Positions 21,901-31,380 of a stretch of 64,000 nucleotides of DNA are shown piece by piece. The position numbers and the translations under genes were made by a program. The stretch comes from Crithidia sp. LVH-60A. Taxonomy: Eukaryota > Euglenozoa > Kinetoplastea > Trypanosomatida > Trypanosomatidae. Positions within the stretch are counted from its first letter, which is position 1, and each line of letters opens with the position of its first letter. The stretch is from positions 1,150,001-1,214,000 of the forward strand of contig CP119638.1 in assembly GCA_030078075.1 (NCBI GenBank), given 5' to 3'. Below the pieces are notes generated by a model. It saw only the letters and a program-made list of their open reading frames with translations, was not told where the DNA came from and made no database searches.

Positions 21901-23096
21901 GCATCGACGCCGAGCTGCTGCGCAAGGAAGTCGAGCACAGCCGGGTTCGCCAGAGTGCACGGCTGCTGCCCCGCTGCACGCTCGCCGCCCTCCTCGGGGG
22001 CCACGAACTCCAGCTCTCCGAAGTGGAGCACAAGACAGAGCACCTTCACGACGGACGTCTGGTCCTCGGCTGTCATGCCCATCGCCTCCATCGCCAGCAG
22101 CGTCTCACGCCACCCACGCGCGTCGTCGATGCCGGTGCGGGCGGTGAAGTCGCTGGCGTGCCGCCCCGAGGCGACAACGGGCCGCAGGTAGCGCCAGGGA
22201 TAGACGGAGAAGGAGCTGGAGCCGAGACGCACATGCGGCACGTCTGGCGCCAACCCGTCCATCCGCATCTCCGTGAAGACCGCCGCCCAGTCCACCACGC
22301 CGTCGCTGCTGTCGTCGTCCGACGTGTCGCCGCTACTTGCGTCTGTCTTGCCGCCCTTGCGACCGCGTGCGGCGGCAGCGGAAGTTCCCGCCTCCCGCAG
22401 CGCCTCAGCCACGCCGGTGCACAGCTGATAGAGAATGTGAAAGTTGCACTCCTCCTCCTGCTGACTCGAGACACGCGACTTCTCGAGCAGAAAGTGGGAA
22501 AGGTGTCCGCCCACCGGGCCGCCACGAACGTCAAAGTAGATCTCCAGAAACTTGCCGAAGCGGGAGCTGTTGTCGTTGCGCAGCGTCTTGGCGTTGCCAA
22601 ATGCCTCGAGCAGCGGGTTCGACTCGAGAATGATGCGCTTCACTTTCTGCATGTCGCTCGTGTTGCCCGAGACGGCGGAGATGTACTGCATAATCTGCTT
22701 CGATGCCTCGGTCTTGCCGGCGCCGGACTCGCCGGAGATGATGATGCATTGGTTCTCCTCCTCCGAAACCATGCTGCGATAGGTGTCCTCGGCCAGCGCA
22801 AAAATGTGGGGCCCACCGAGGGGTGCGTCACCGGGCTCCTGCCCCTCCAGCAGCGCGTCCCGCACCCCGTCGACGCGGCCGCTGTGCCGGTAGAACTGCA
22901 TGTGTGCCTCGTTGTAGAGACCAGGGATCTGCTTGAAGGGGTTCACAACGAGGAGGACGGAGCCGATGCCGGTGTAGATGAGGTCGACGCGGTGCCGCAC
23001 TGCGAGGTCGTCGGTAATGGCCTTCTCGGTGATCTGCGGAAGCAGGACCAGGTCCTCTACCCCGACGGTCTCGCGCTGCTTGTACTCAGACGCCAT
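18999..23096 (-). CDS. MYO1: class I myosin heavy chain with WW and FYVE-like tail modules
   Basis: This 1,365-residue actin motor starts at the ATG at 23096. The head carries the P-loop GESGAGKT (about 122-129), switch I NDNSSRFGKF (about 167-176) and switch II DIYGFEIF (about 467-474). An Asp/Ser/Lys-rich insertion (RGRKGGKTDASSGD...) interrupts the head near residue 245. One IQ motif (TIQRAWRGYTQRKQ) lies near 800, where calmodulin-type light chains bind. The tail has a WW domain (FWTATVEAGQQRKRFFVNAL, VWERP; about 895-930), a TH1-like region, a Cys-rich FYVE-like zinc finger (CEACGRPATP...CPSCGRLCCVRHC, about 1057-1105) and a C-terminal coiled coil rich in Arg, Glu and Ala (about 1285-1365). 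Trypanosomatid Myo1 is known for this WW plus FYVE combination, and in T. brucei it acts in endocytic traffic. Membrane phosphoinositide binding is inferred from the tail. The gene is intact. Confidence 0.95.
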   Translation of the reverse strand: MASEYKQRETVGVEDLVLLPQITEKAITDDLAVRHRVDLIYTGIGSVLLVVNPFKQIPGLYNEAHMQFYRHSGRVDGVRDALLEGQEPGDAPLGGPHIFALAEDTYRSMVSEEENQCIIISGESGAGKTEASKQIMQYISAVSGNTSDMQKVKRIILESNPLLEAFGNAKTLRNDNSSRFGKFLEIYFDVRGGPVGGHLSHFLLEKSRVSSQQEEECNFHILYQLCTGVAEALREAGTSAAAARGRKGGKTDASSGDTSDDDSSDGVVDWAAVFTEMRMDGLAPDVPHVRLGSSSFSVYPWRYLRPVVASGRHASDFTARTGIDDARGWRETLLAMEAMGMTAEDQTSVVKVLCLVLHFGELEFVAPEEGGERAAGQQPCTLANPAVLDFLAQQLGVDATALLKALTWRKLQMGATEVVFSPLDAQQCRNACDAIAKALYEGVFEFIVSSVNIAFGDAPHALMLGVLDIYGFEIFAKNGFEQFCINYVNEKLQQIFIELTLRVEQEEYVRENIPWEAIKYFDNQIVCDLIESNRPPGLFAIMDDVCITMAKEEEAVADRKLLDKLDMTYRSHPNFVRSERGFVIKHYAGDVEYSTDGFVGRNKDRLGADVVEVLSQCKMSFVLEILTEVLAEGLAAASPAGGGATVRRPPMTAGTRIRQQAADLVKTLKQCTPHYVRTIKSNDMKRGDFFDEARVLHQVKYLGLLENVRVRRAGYSYRQYFDKFLKRFKYTCPSTYPRPFRGTDRAACEVILAYLQNEQGVVPPQSYAIGTSKVFIRQPEHVLALEQCRESAFHALAVTIQRAWRGYTQRKQLLRLKAKLDRTYERQKKVRRADSVFRAYEGLYVDVDAVVAAAGPPAVLGAAGGTVPRALSSRLALAADAMFQFDPIARAWRSFWTATVEAGQQRKRFFVNALTQETVWERPRELDAPRLVFSCVVDRVVNWATAQTAREFVFVTNHDVLYLVRERPKKTDEAAPSASKGGGGKRKGKDAGQHGDAAEVALEPCFTLQKRIDLRLLTQVAVSAMADTVLVLRCLPVLAPYRPVLDTMRTKTGPTQCEACGRPATPAMRRANCPSCGRLCCVRHCLVHARPLPMLNGQARPVSVCPACVAGEPLEAVGDVVLLTPLKTELAGTLCSHYQQRMGNPLPLLVANTIPFAVWTPAPPPPKKTVKRPPSKKKADAAAAAAEPEELPGVLGGSYEVTLTCVAADNAVTADTALVPAIPPDVAAAATADRSKGRKASSKKKGDDTDTDGLAAIPPETPRVLTVVAPSGITAAQIQRMEAAREARRKVAAARRRQEEEEERKREAQREAERAAEHQRVVQERKKAKAAETARMEGERAAREKAAAERREEAAKLVAQRARRR

Positions 23097-23135
23097 TACG
23101 ATGCCGTGGGATCAAGAGAGAAAAGAGGCCAACAA

Positions 23136-23185
23136 CTGCAGGTAGAATGCAGAGACGCAATGAGAAGAGAAAGAAAGAGGTGAGC
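23136..23185 (-). promoter_or_regulatory. candidate spliced-leader acceptor for the myosin gene
   Basis: The minus strand has CACCTCTTTCTTTCTCTTCT, then TCTGCATTCTACCTGCAG with the AG at 23136-23137, about 40 bases before the ATG. The long clean pyrimidine tract and CAG make this one of the clearest sites in the window. Confidence 0.45.
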
Positions 23186-23524
23186 AGGGTAAAAGCGCGA
23201 CGCACTGGTGAGATTGAGAGAAAAAGACGGGTAGGTTTTTTTTTGTTAAATGTCCATCAGAGCAGACTGAAGTCACGAGGAGAGTGAAGTGAGCGAAAAC
23301 AGTAAAAAAAAAATATCACCAACGCAAGAGCAAAGAAAGATAGATAGTACTTACCGGCAGCTGCTGACGCACCGGAGCTCCGGAAAGAGAGGGCGACGCG
23401 ACCCACAGCTGTAAAGGGATCCCAACGGGAGACAAGAATACGAATTAGAAAACAAAACGTACCTTGCGCGCACGGCGAGAAACTTAGTCACGCACACAAC
23501 GCACAAAGATGCGCACTGACAGAA

Positions 23525-23548
23525 AGAGAGAGAGAGAGAGAGAGAGAG
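23525..23548. repeat. (GA)n microsatellite
   Basis: About twelve consecutive GA units within the gene-free region upstream of the myosin gene. Confidence 0.9.
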
Positions 23549-26500
23549 TGAGTGGAGGTAAAGAGACAAACTAAAGTATGGAGAAGCAAATTTAATTAGC
23601 AGCGGAAAAAAAAAGTGGCATGCACCGCAATACATACAGAACTCTTTCACTTTTTCAGAGTCTGTTGAAGCGATCTTGTCGCAACACAATGCCATCTGAG
23701 AATGAATAAGTCCTCCCGCAGAAAAAACGCTTGTGAACGACTGTTGGTTCATCTCAGCGTCGGCAACGAATCCAAAAGCCCGTACTTAGTGGGAAAAAGC
23801 GGAAACCAGACGCAAGACTGCAATCCGTTACTTGCAATCGCGAGGGGGACACAAGTGCGTCCTTCTTCGTTGCTGTTGTTGCTGATAGACTTTGACGTAG
23901 CTCAGAGTATACGTTGGGTTCACTGGTGGGAAAAAGCAACAAACAACGTTGCATGCTAAGAGAGGAACAGAAAGAGCTTTGCAGGTGCGCAGCCCGTGTC
24001 ATTCAAGTCCAGTTCTCTTTCTTTAAAAAAAGGGGGAAAAAACGTATTGCAGAAAAAGACGGCGCACCAATGAGCGGAGACGGAGAGAGAAGGAAAAGGA
24101 AAATTGCCGAACCCAGAAAAGAAAAGTTTTGGGAAGGGTGAACAAAACAAGCTGTGGGACAGTGGAGCACTTATGACCATATCGCGATCGTGCGCAACAT
24201 GACCCGAAGCTGCGCACCCTTTTTTCAAAAGAGTTGGCGTCGTTAGCATCTTCCTCCTCTCTCTCGCCTCAACACACTCTCCCATACTGGCAGTAGATGA
24301 TCTTTACTTTCCGACAGCTATAAAGAAAAAAATACTTCGAGTTTTTCGAGGGGAAAAAAGAAAAGATAAGAAAAGCTTAGAAAGAAAAAAGGAATGAAGT
24401 ATGTAATGTTCGATTTAACAACACTTTTGCGAGTGGAACATGGTCCCACTATCTCTCTCCCCGCGCGAGTTGACTGTCCGCAGCCGCTGCTGATCGTCCT
24501 TTTCTTTGTGTTAATAGTGTAAGTGTGAAAGACGTACGGTTGCGTGCAGGGAAGAAGGCTGTCTCAATAATTGAAAATGAAAAGACAGAGTGCGATTTGA
24601 AACGAAAGAGGAACCTGCACATCTGCGCACATAAGAAGTCCAAAATTCGATCGCACTCGACACCATTCCTAATCCACACACGCAAACACAATCGAACACG
24701 GCGAAAGAGCGAGAGCATGTTCCAGTCTCAAAAGCGTGGCCAACAAACAAAACAAAACATTTTTGTCTTTTTTTTTTAATTCTCGAAAGGGCTCATTGGT
24801 TATTCTCCCTCACACAGAGAAAAATAAAAAGTGTACATCGCGTCAACTCACGATTTTCGAGCAACTGTAGAGGCGTCACACAATACCTTGGTGCCCTTTC
24901 TTCTGAGGTCCCGCCCTCCAACAACAACCTCTCTCTTCCTTCTCTTTATCCTTCTTTTTTTTTCTTTCTTTTTTTGTTTGCTGTCTTTCGCGAAATTGCA
25001 ATCTTTCTTCTTCCTCCTCATACGGCCTTCCTCTTCAGCTTACATCACGCTAGAGATGCAGCACACCTACATAAATGAGAAGGAAAAGAAGAAGTACACG
25101 CCGGTAAAGTTCGAAAGAAAGAACAAAAAGAATGAGGCAGCGCTGTGACAACACGAGCGGGGCACGCATCAGCGCACAACGATGCAGAGCGTCTTCTCGT
25201 GACTTCTGCCATCGTGTGTATGAGTGAGCACTCCATGCATCCACCAACTCTCCGCCATACAAGGCAGCCGCGACTTTAAGTTTCTTTAGAAGTAAGCAAG
25301 GACACGAAAAGACCTGAGAGAAGGAAATAAAGAGAGAGGCGTACAAGCGCAAGGGACAGGAACAGAGACAGCAGTGCTCCAGCACTCTACCATGAAAATA
25401 TAAAAAGGAGAGGCACGTCGGTAAAGAAAAGTAAAGAAAAAAAACGAAACTAAGGCGAGTAAAAAGAGGGCTAGCGGTAGTAGCTGCCCATGACGTACGG
25501 CGCCAAGTAATTGGTAAAACAAGGGTAAGAGAGAGAGAACGATCAGGAAAGGCAGAACAATTTCATTAAGATGCAAAGAAGTGGAGACGAAATGATGAAA
25601 GTATCTTGAGAGAAACAGCGAACATTAGAGTAGAAGATGGAAGAAATCTATCTTTGACTTTCATCTTTAAGTAGACAAGCGGTTCTTGCATGACCAGTGT
25701 GGTTGATACCTCCCCCTTTTTTTTTGTGTTGTTGTTCCCCTTCTGGGAGGTGCCTCGAGTGAGGGAAACGGCCAAAAGAGCGGAAAAAGCTGAGAAGAAA
25801 GATGAACAACAAAAAAGCAATAGGAGAGAAAGCAAAGCTGGCAGCGCAAACAAGAGAGAAAACTATGGCTTTTCCGCCCTGATGTTCACCAGCCTAGCTC
25901 ACTCTTAGAGCCGAAAAGCCACCACACTGCATGCTTGAAACACGAACGCGCGACCATCAATGGCAGTCGCAACTACAAGAAAGACGGCAAAAGAAAAATA
26001 CGAAAGAAAGGAACGAGGTGGGAGCGCCACGAAGGCAAAATCATCTGTCGACTTCTCTTTGCGGCAACACACACAAACGCACCTTTAACTCTTTTTTTTC
26101 CCATGCACCTTTCTCGTAAAATTGTTGCTACTACTCAGACTGCGTACTTTCTTGTCCGCAATCACGCGTCGCTGACGCCCTCTGCGGGAGACGCGCGCCT
26201 ACATCTACGCACGCACACGGAGCTCCCGCAAAAGAAGCGCAAACGATAAGAGGGAAAGGATGATGCACTTTGCCCTCGACTGACGTTTTCTCCGCCTCGC
26301 TGAATACAGAGAGTCAACGTATGCGGGGCCCTCTCTGATGCTGCAACGCGCACGGCCACTTTTGCCGCTGCCATGTCGTCTCCCACCAAGAATAATAGAA
26401 GTAAAAACGTTATTGTCACTTCCAGTGGGAGAGACACAACAATCGTTGCCACTCACCCACGTCTTAGCCCTCTTGGAAGGTGGAGTGGGTCATCTTTCAA

Positions 26501-27270
26501 TTACCTGGAAAGAGGGTCACGAAGGGAAGAGAAAAGGGAGAAAGAAAACACTAATAAAAACCAAAATAAAAACGTGCTGAGTTGATTGATATTACATTCG
26601 ACCATTTTATTAGAGAGGGGTAGGGAAGCAAATATACGGAAAGGAAAAAAGTTTTAGGAGGGGCTGTAAAAAAAAAAAAAAGCAACAAATAAAAAATAAG
26701 AACAAGAGGGCAGGGTATTTTATAAGAAAAAGAAAGGAAAAAGAGGAGAGAAAAGAGGGGCGAGAGAGAGCCTACCAGACCGACGCCGCCCGTCTTACAC
26801 TCCCAGCGGCAAGATTGTGCAGATTCCCAGCCAAGACACTACAACCAGAAACAGTATAAGCGTCACAATCGAAACAGGTAAAGTTAGGAGAGCAACAGAA
26901 GAGAAAAGGAAAGAAATTCTACGTTTTCTTTTTTTTTCCGCTGTCGAACCTAAAGAGAGAGGAAGTACGAAAAGGAGAAAAAGGAATAAAAAACTCGTTC
27001 AACAGCGCAGTGAGACAACCACCAATCGGAGCCACGCAATGCGAGCGGCAACGTCGAGTAACAGTGGCACCCTCTATGATAGAGAGCTCTCTCTTTCCGC
27101 AACCGAAGTTTGAGCTTTCATTCTTTACTACGATGAAGGCGACACTCAAACGAAAACCAAACAAACTGGCGTATCGCAGTGGTGACTGCAAGCCAAGAGA
27201 AATAATGGCTATCTCCTGTACAACACTGCAGAGAGCAGTAACAATAAGAAGCGTAGAAGGTTCTCTACGG

Positions 27271-30200
27271 CTAGTTGGATGTCGCGTTGGTGTAGAGCTC
27301 GTAGCGCACCTTGTACTCGCCGCCAAGCGCCATCAGCTCCTCGTGGCTGCCCTGCTCGATGATGTGGCCCGAGTCCAGCAGAATGATCTGGTCGCAGTTG
27401 CGGATCGTCGTCAGGCGGTGCGCAATGCTCACCGTCGTGATGCCGTACTTCGCCTGGAAGGCGTCGATGCCGGCCTGCACCTTCGACTCCGTCACGTTGT
27501 CCAGCGCACTCGTCGCCTCGTCCAGCAGCAGCAGCTTCGGCCGCCGCAGCAGCCCGCGCGCGATCGCCACGCGCTGCTTCTGGCCACCCGACAGCGCGCG
27601 GCCCTTGTAGCCCACGTCCGTGTCGTAGCCCTCAGGCCACTTGATGATCTCGTGGTGGATGTGCGCAAGCCTCGCCGCCTCCTCGATCTCCTCGTCCGTC
27701 GCGTCGCCGCGCGCGTAGCGGATGTTCTCGCGCACCGTCCCGCTGAACAGGTTCGGCTCCTGCAGCACAATGCTGATGTTTCGGCGCCACTCTTCAATGT
27801 CCAGCGACGACAGGTCCTTGCCGTTCACCGTGATCAGGCCCGAACGCCGCTCGTAAAAGCGTGCCAGCATTTGGATGATGGTCGACTTGCCGCAGCCGGT
27901 CTGCCCCATCAGCCCGTTCGCCGTGCGGTCGCCAAATTTCAGGTTCACGGAGGCCAGCACCACCTGCTTCGGACGCGCGGGGTAGATGAACTGCACCTTG
28001 TGGAAGTCAATGTCGCAGCCCTCACCAAGCTCCTCGTCGCCGTCCTTGTAGGGGTCGACATCGGGCACGCGGTCAATCACGCTAAAGACGCGAGCCGTCG
28101 CCTTCTCCGCGTCCGCCAGCTTCGTCGCAAAGCCGCCCGCCTCGCCGGCACCCATGGCACCCATGAGCACCGCCATGGAGGTAATGACGACATCCTGAAA
28201 GTTAGCTTCACCCTTCTTAATGAGCTTGCCGCCGTACCAGAAGCAGAGGGCGAAGACGCCGTAGAAGACGAACTGCGACAGGCCGTAGATGACACCCACA
28301 ATGATGCCCTTCTTTACCTCGCGCGGCGTCTCCTCGTCGAGGATTTCCTTAAAGGCTGCAACACGGTCCTCCTTCATATTGAAAGACGTCACGGTGCGCA
28401 CGTTCGACAACGCCTCCGTCACGATCGTGTCATCGCTGTCACCCTCCCTCTTCTGCGTGTAACCCATCATCATCTGCTGCTGTACGACGTTGCACAGCGC
28501 CACTACGGGCATGCAGGCAAGCGCCACAAAGGCAAGCTTCCACTGATAGATGAAGCCAATGATCAGACCGGCACCCACAGTGCAAGCCGTCTGCACCTTG
28601 AGACCGATCGACGGGCCCCACAGCTGGTGCACCGCCTCACAGTCACCGGACAGCATGCCAGCCAGTGTACCGGCGTCGCGGCCGGGAATGTCGAAGAAGC
28701 TCATGTCCTGACGCATGATCTGGCGGAAGAGCAGCACGCGAATCTTCGTCGTCAAGTGCTCGCCGGCGTAGCCGTAGAAGCCCTGAAGAGACCAGCCGAT
28801 GAATGTTGCGGCAGCGAAGACGAGGAAAAGGGGTGCGTAAAGGTTTGTGCCGCTCCGAAGGGCACCGACATCCTTGTCAACCTGATACTGGCCGAGAACG
28901 CCGAGAATCTCACCGAAGAGAATGGCGTTGGCAGGGCCGCTGGCACCGGTCAAGGCAGAGCCAATGAAACCGAGAACAATAGCCCACGTCTTGCTGCTGT
29001 TCATCTTCATCAGACGCAAGAAGCCGATCTTCACACGCTTAACCTCCCACTTCACGAGGTTCTCAATCGGCACCTTCTGGCGCTCCGTGCGCGGCGCCTC
29101 CTCGTCCAGCTTCGCCAGCGACGCCTCGTCCAGGATGACGTTCAGATGGTCCTCCTTCGCCTTCGCGGCCTCGCCCTTGCCGCCCGCACGCCCGCCGTCC
29201 GCCGGCACGCCCTGGATCTTCGCCATCGCAGCAAACTCGCCGCCCAGCGCCATCAGCTCGTCGAACGTGCCGCTCTCCGAGATCTTGCTGCCCTCCACGC
29301 CGTCGTACTTCACGTAGTAGATGCAGTCCACGTCGCGGATCGTCGCCAGGCGGTGCGCGATGATGATCACCGTCATGCCGCCCTTCTGCATCAGCTGGTC
29401 CAGCGCACCCTGCACCTCCACCTCCGACTTCCGGTCCAGCGCGCTCGTCGCCTCGTCCAGCAGCAGGATCGGCGGCCGCTTCACCAGCGCGCGCGCAATC
29501 GCAATGCGCTGCTTCTGCCCGCCCGACAGCTGCGACCCGACGGCGCCGACCGGCGTGTTGTACTGGTCCGGCAGCGCCATGATCGTGTCGTGGATGTTGG
29601 CCTGCTTGCACGCCTCGACCACCTCCTCCTCCGTCGCGTCCGCCTTGCCCACGCGCACGTTCTCCATCATCGTCCCGGCGAACAGGTTCGGCTCCTGCGA
29701 CACAATGCCGATCTGGTCGCGCCAGTCGTGCAGGCACAGCTCGCGCATGTCCAGTCCGTCGCACAGCACCGCGCCGCCCAGCGGGTCGTAGAAGCGCTGG
29801 ATCAGCCCGATCATCGACGACTTGCCGCACCCGGACGCGCCAGAGAAGGCAACCTTCTGCCCGCACTTGATCGTCAGGTTCAGGTCGCGGAAGAGCATCA
29901 TGTCGGGACGCGCTGGGTACGCGAACTTCACGTTGCGGAACTCGATGCTCTGACGGAAGCTGGTGACGGGAATACCGCCGGCGTCAATGTCCACCGGCGG
30001 CACGCGGTCGATTGCCTTGAAGATCTCAAAGGCGGCAGCGCGGGACTCAGCAAACGCGGTGGCGCTGGGGGAGACAAAGCCGATACCGAAGCTGCCCATG
30101 AGGACGGACATGAAGGTAGAGATGACGTTCTTCATCTCGGTGCGGCCCCACTGCACGAGGTAGGAAGCAAAGAAGAAGGCCACCGTGTAGGTGATGAAGA

Positions 30201-31380
30201 CAAGCGCCATGATGATACCAGCAGAGCCGGTGCTCGTGAACTCTTTGCGGATGCCCTTTGCTTGAGCCAGCAAGACAGCTTGCGCAAACCGGTCTGTCTC
30301 GTAATCCTCCTTGCCGAAGGTCTGCACCGTGCGGATGTTCTCCATCACCTCTGTCGCCATCGAGCCGGCCTTGGCGAAGTGCTTGCGGGTCTGCTCCGTC
30401 ATCTTAGACATAATATTGCCAATTACCGCACCCATGATGGCGATGAAGGGCATCATGCCGAGCATAACGAGCGTCAGCTCCCAGCAGAAGACGAAACCGA
30501 AGATAAAACCGAGCAAGCCCATAGCACCATTCATAATACCCTGAGAGAGCTTGTCGTTGATGCCGTTCTGGATCACACGGGTGTCGCCCGTCATGCGCGC
30601 CGTCAGCTCACCTGGGCTGTGCTCGTCGTGCCACCCGATGTCCTGCCGCAGCACCGCCTGGAAGAAGCGCAGGCGGATGCGGGCCACCTGGCGGCTGGCG
30701 GCGATGGTCCAGCACAGCACGTGGCCGCCGCAGACCACGAACATGCCGATGCCGATGTACACCATGATGAGCGCCGTCTTTGCTGTGGCTTTCTCTGGGT
30801 CGTTGGAGACGAGAAGGTCATTCATGATGCGACCAAAGACGAACGAGAAGGCGGGGAGACCACCACCGCAGACAACGGCGCAGAAGGTGCCAACAATCAT
30901 CATAATTTTGTCGGTGCGGTCAGCGTAGCGGAAGATGCCAAAGAAAGACACCGACTCTTTCTTCTCTGCCGGCTTGATGACCTCCTCAGCCGTGAAGGCC
31001 GGCCGCTCCACCTCGCTGTCGCTGTCGCTGGCATTGCTCTTTTTCATCGAGCTCTCCGTGTTTGCCGTCCCGCTCGTGCTGGCATACTTGCGGCCCTGCA
31101 CCGGCGCCACCTCCTTCTCAGCCTGCGTCTGCACAATTTCAAAGCCGTTGCGCTGCCCCGCAGGCGCACTGAAGGACATGTGAGAATCGGCCTCGCCGGG
31201 CTGCTGTGCATCGGGCTCATGCGACACATTCGACGCACGGCGCTGGTTCAGCCTGGACGCGACGTCCTCCTCGTACTCGTTACCCATTGGGGAATGGGAG
31301 TCGTTGTTCTCAAGATTGAAAACGCGCACGTCTTCGGAGTTGCGGCGGTCACCCGTCCGCGGGGAGTTGTTGGACGGCAT
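27271..31380 (-). CDS. MDR1: ABCB-type multidrug transporter (MDR1/P-glycoprotein-like), copy 1
   Basis: This 1,369-residue protein has its first ATG at 31380 (a GTG three codons upstream is not the start). It is a full ABC exporter in the order membrane domain, nucleotide-binding domain (NBD), membrane domain, NBD. A polar N-terminus of about 150 residues precedes the first six helices. NBD1 has Walker A GASGCGKSS (about residue 513), signature LSGGQKQRIAIARAL and Walker B ILLLDEATSALD. NBD2 has GQTGCGKST (about residue 1162), LSGGQKQRVAIARGL and LLLLDEATSALD. All catalytic motifs are intact in both halves. Leishmania MDR1-type pumps of this class move vinblastine-like drugs, anthracyclines and puromycin, and sit in secretory or plasma membranes; the substrate here is inferred. 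It is tandem to copy 2. The two align without length change at an offset of 5,737 bases over most of the gene. NBD DNA is nearly identical, while the membrane domains differ. Confidence 0.96.
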   Translation of the reverse strand: MPSNNSPRTGDRRNSEDVRVFNLENNDSHSPMGNEYEEDVASRLNQRRASNVSHEPDAQQPGEADSHMSFSAPAGQRNGFEIVQTQAEKEVAPVQGRKYASTSGTANTESSMKKSNASDSDSEVERPAFTAEEVIKPAEKKESVSFFGIFRYADRTDKIMMIVGTFCAVVCGGGLPAFSFVFGRIMNDLLVSNDPEKATAKTALIMVYIGIGMFVVCGGHVLCWTIAASRQVARIRLRFFQAVLRQDIGWHDEHSPGELTARMTGDTRVIQNGINDKLSQGIMNGAMGLLGFIFGFVFCWELTLVMLGMMPFIAIMGAVIGNIMSKMTEQTRKHFAKAGSMATEVMENIRTVQTFGKEDYETDRFAQAVLLAQAKGIRKEFTSTGSAGIIMALVFITYTVAFFFASYLVQWGRTEMKNVISTFMSVLMGSFGIGFVSPSATAFAESRAAAFEIFKAIDRVPPVDIDAGGIPVTSFRQSIEFRNVKFAYPARPDMMLFRDLNLTIKCGQKVAFSGASGCGKSSMIGLIQRFYDPLGGAVLCDGLDMRELCLHDWRDQIGIVSQEPNLFAGTMMENVRVGKADATEEEVVEACKQANIHDTIMALPDQYNTPVGAVGSQLSGGQKQRIAIARALVKRPPILLLDEATSALDRKSEVEVQGALDQLMQKGGMTVIIIAHRLATIRDVDCIYYVKYDGVEGSKISESGTFDELMALGGEFAAMAKIQGVPADGGRAGGKGEAAKAKEDHLNVILDEASLAKLDEEAPRTERQKVPIENLVKWEVKRVKIGFLRLMKMNSSKTWAIVLGFIGSALTGASGPANAILFGEILGVLGQYQVDKDVGALRSGTNLYAPLFLVFAAATFIGWSLQGFYGYAGEHLTTKIRVLLFRQIMRQDMSFFDIPGRDAGTLAGMLSGDCEAVHQLWGPSIGLKVQTACTVGAGLIIGFIYQWKLAFVALACMPVVALCNVVQQQMMMGYTQKREGDSDDTIVTEALSNVRTVTSFNMKEDRVAAFKEILDEETPREVKKGIIVGVIYGLSQFVFYGVFALCFWYGGKLIKKGEANFQDVVITSMAVLMGAMGAGEAGGFATKLADAEKATARVFSVIDRVPDVDPYKDGDEELGEGCDIDFHKVQFIYPARPKQVVLASVNLKFGDRTANGLMGQTGCGKSTIIQMLARFYERRSGLITVNGKDLSSLDIEEWRRNISIVLQEPNLFSGTVRENIRYARGDATDEEIEEAARLAHIHHEIIKWPEGYDTDVGYKGRALSGGQKQRVAIARGLLRRPKLLLLDEATSALDNVTESKVQAGIDAFQAKYGITTVSIAHRLTTIRNCDQIILLDSGHIIEQGSHEELMALGGEYKVRYELYTNATSN

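Larger units (their letters stand above)
23097..27270. other. 4.2 kb gene-free region
   Basis: No open frame here has the codon bias of the neighbouring genes, although the gap could hold one or two average genes. It holds the myosin splice region, a (GA)n run at about 23525-23548, many A-runs, and a stretch of strong pyrimidine bias on the plus strand at 24890-25035 (opposite to the cluster). The part from about 26600 to 27270 is the likely 3' UTR of the first ABC transporter. Confidence 0.5.

Noticed and set aside
20223-23183. A 986-codon open frame on the plus strand opposite the myosin gene
   Set aside because: Same cause: antisense of a GC3-rich coding sequence. No recognisable motif, and the myosin motifs are on the other strand.
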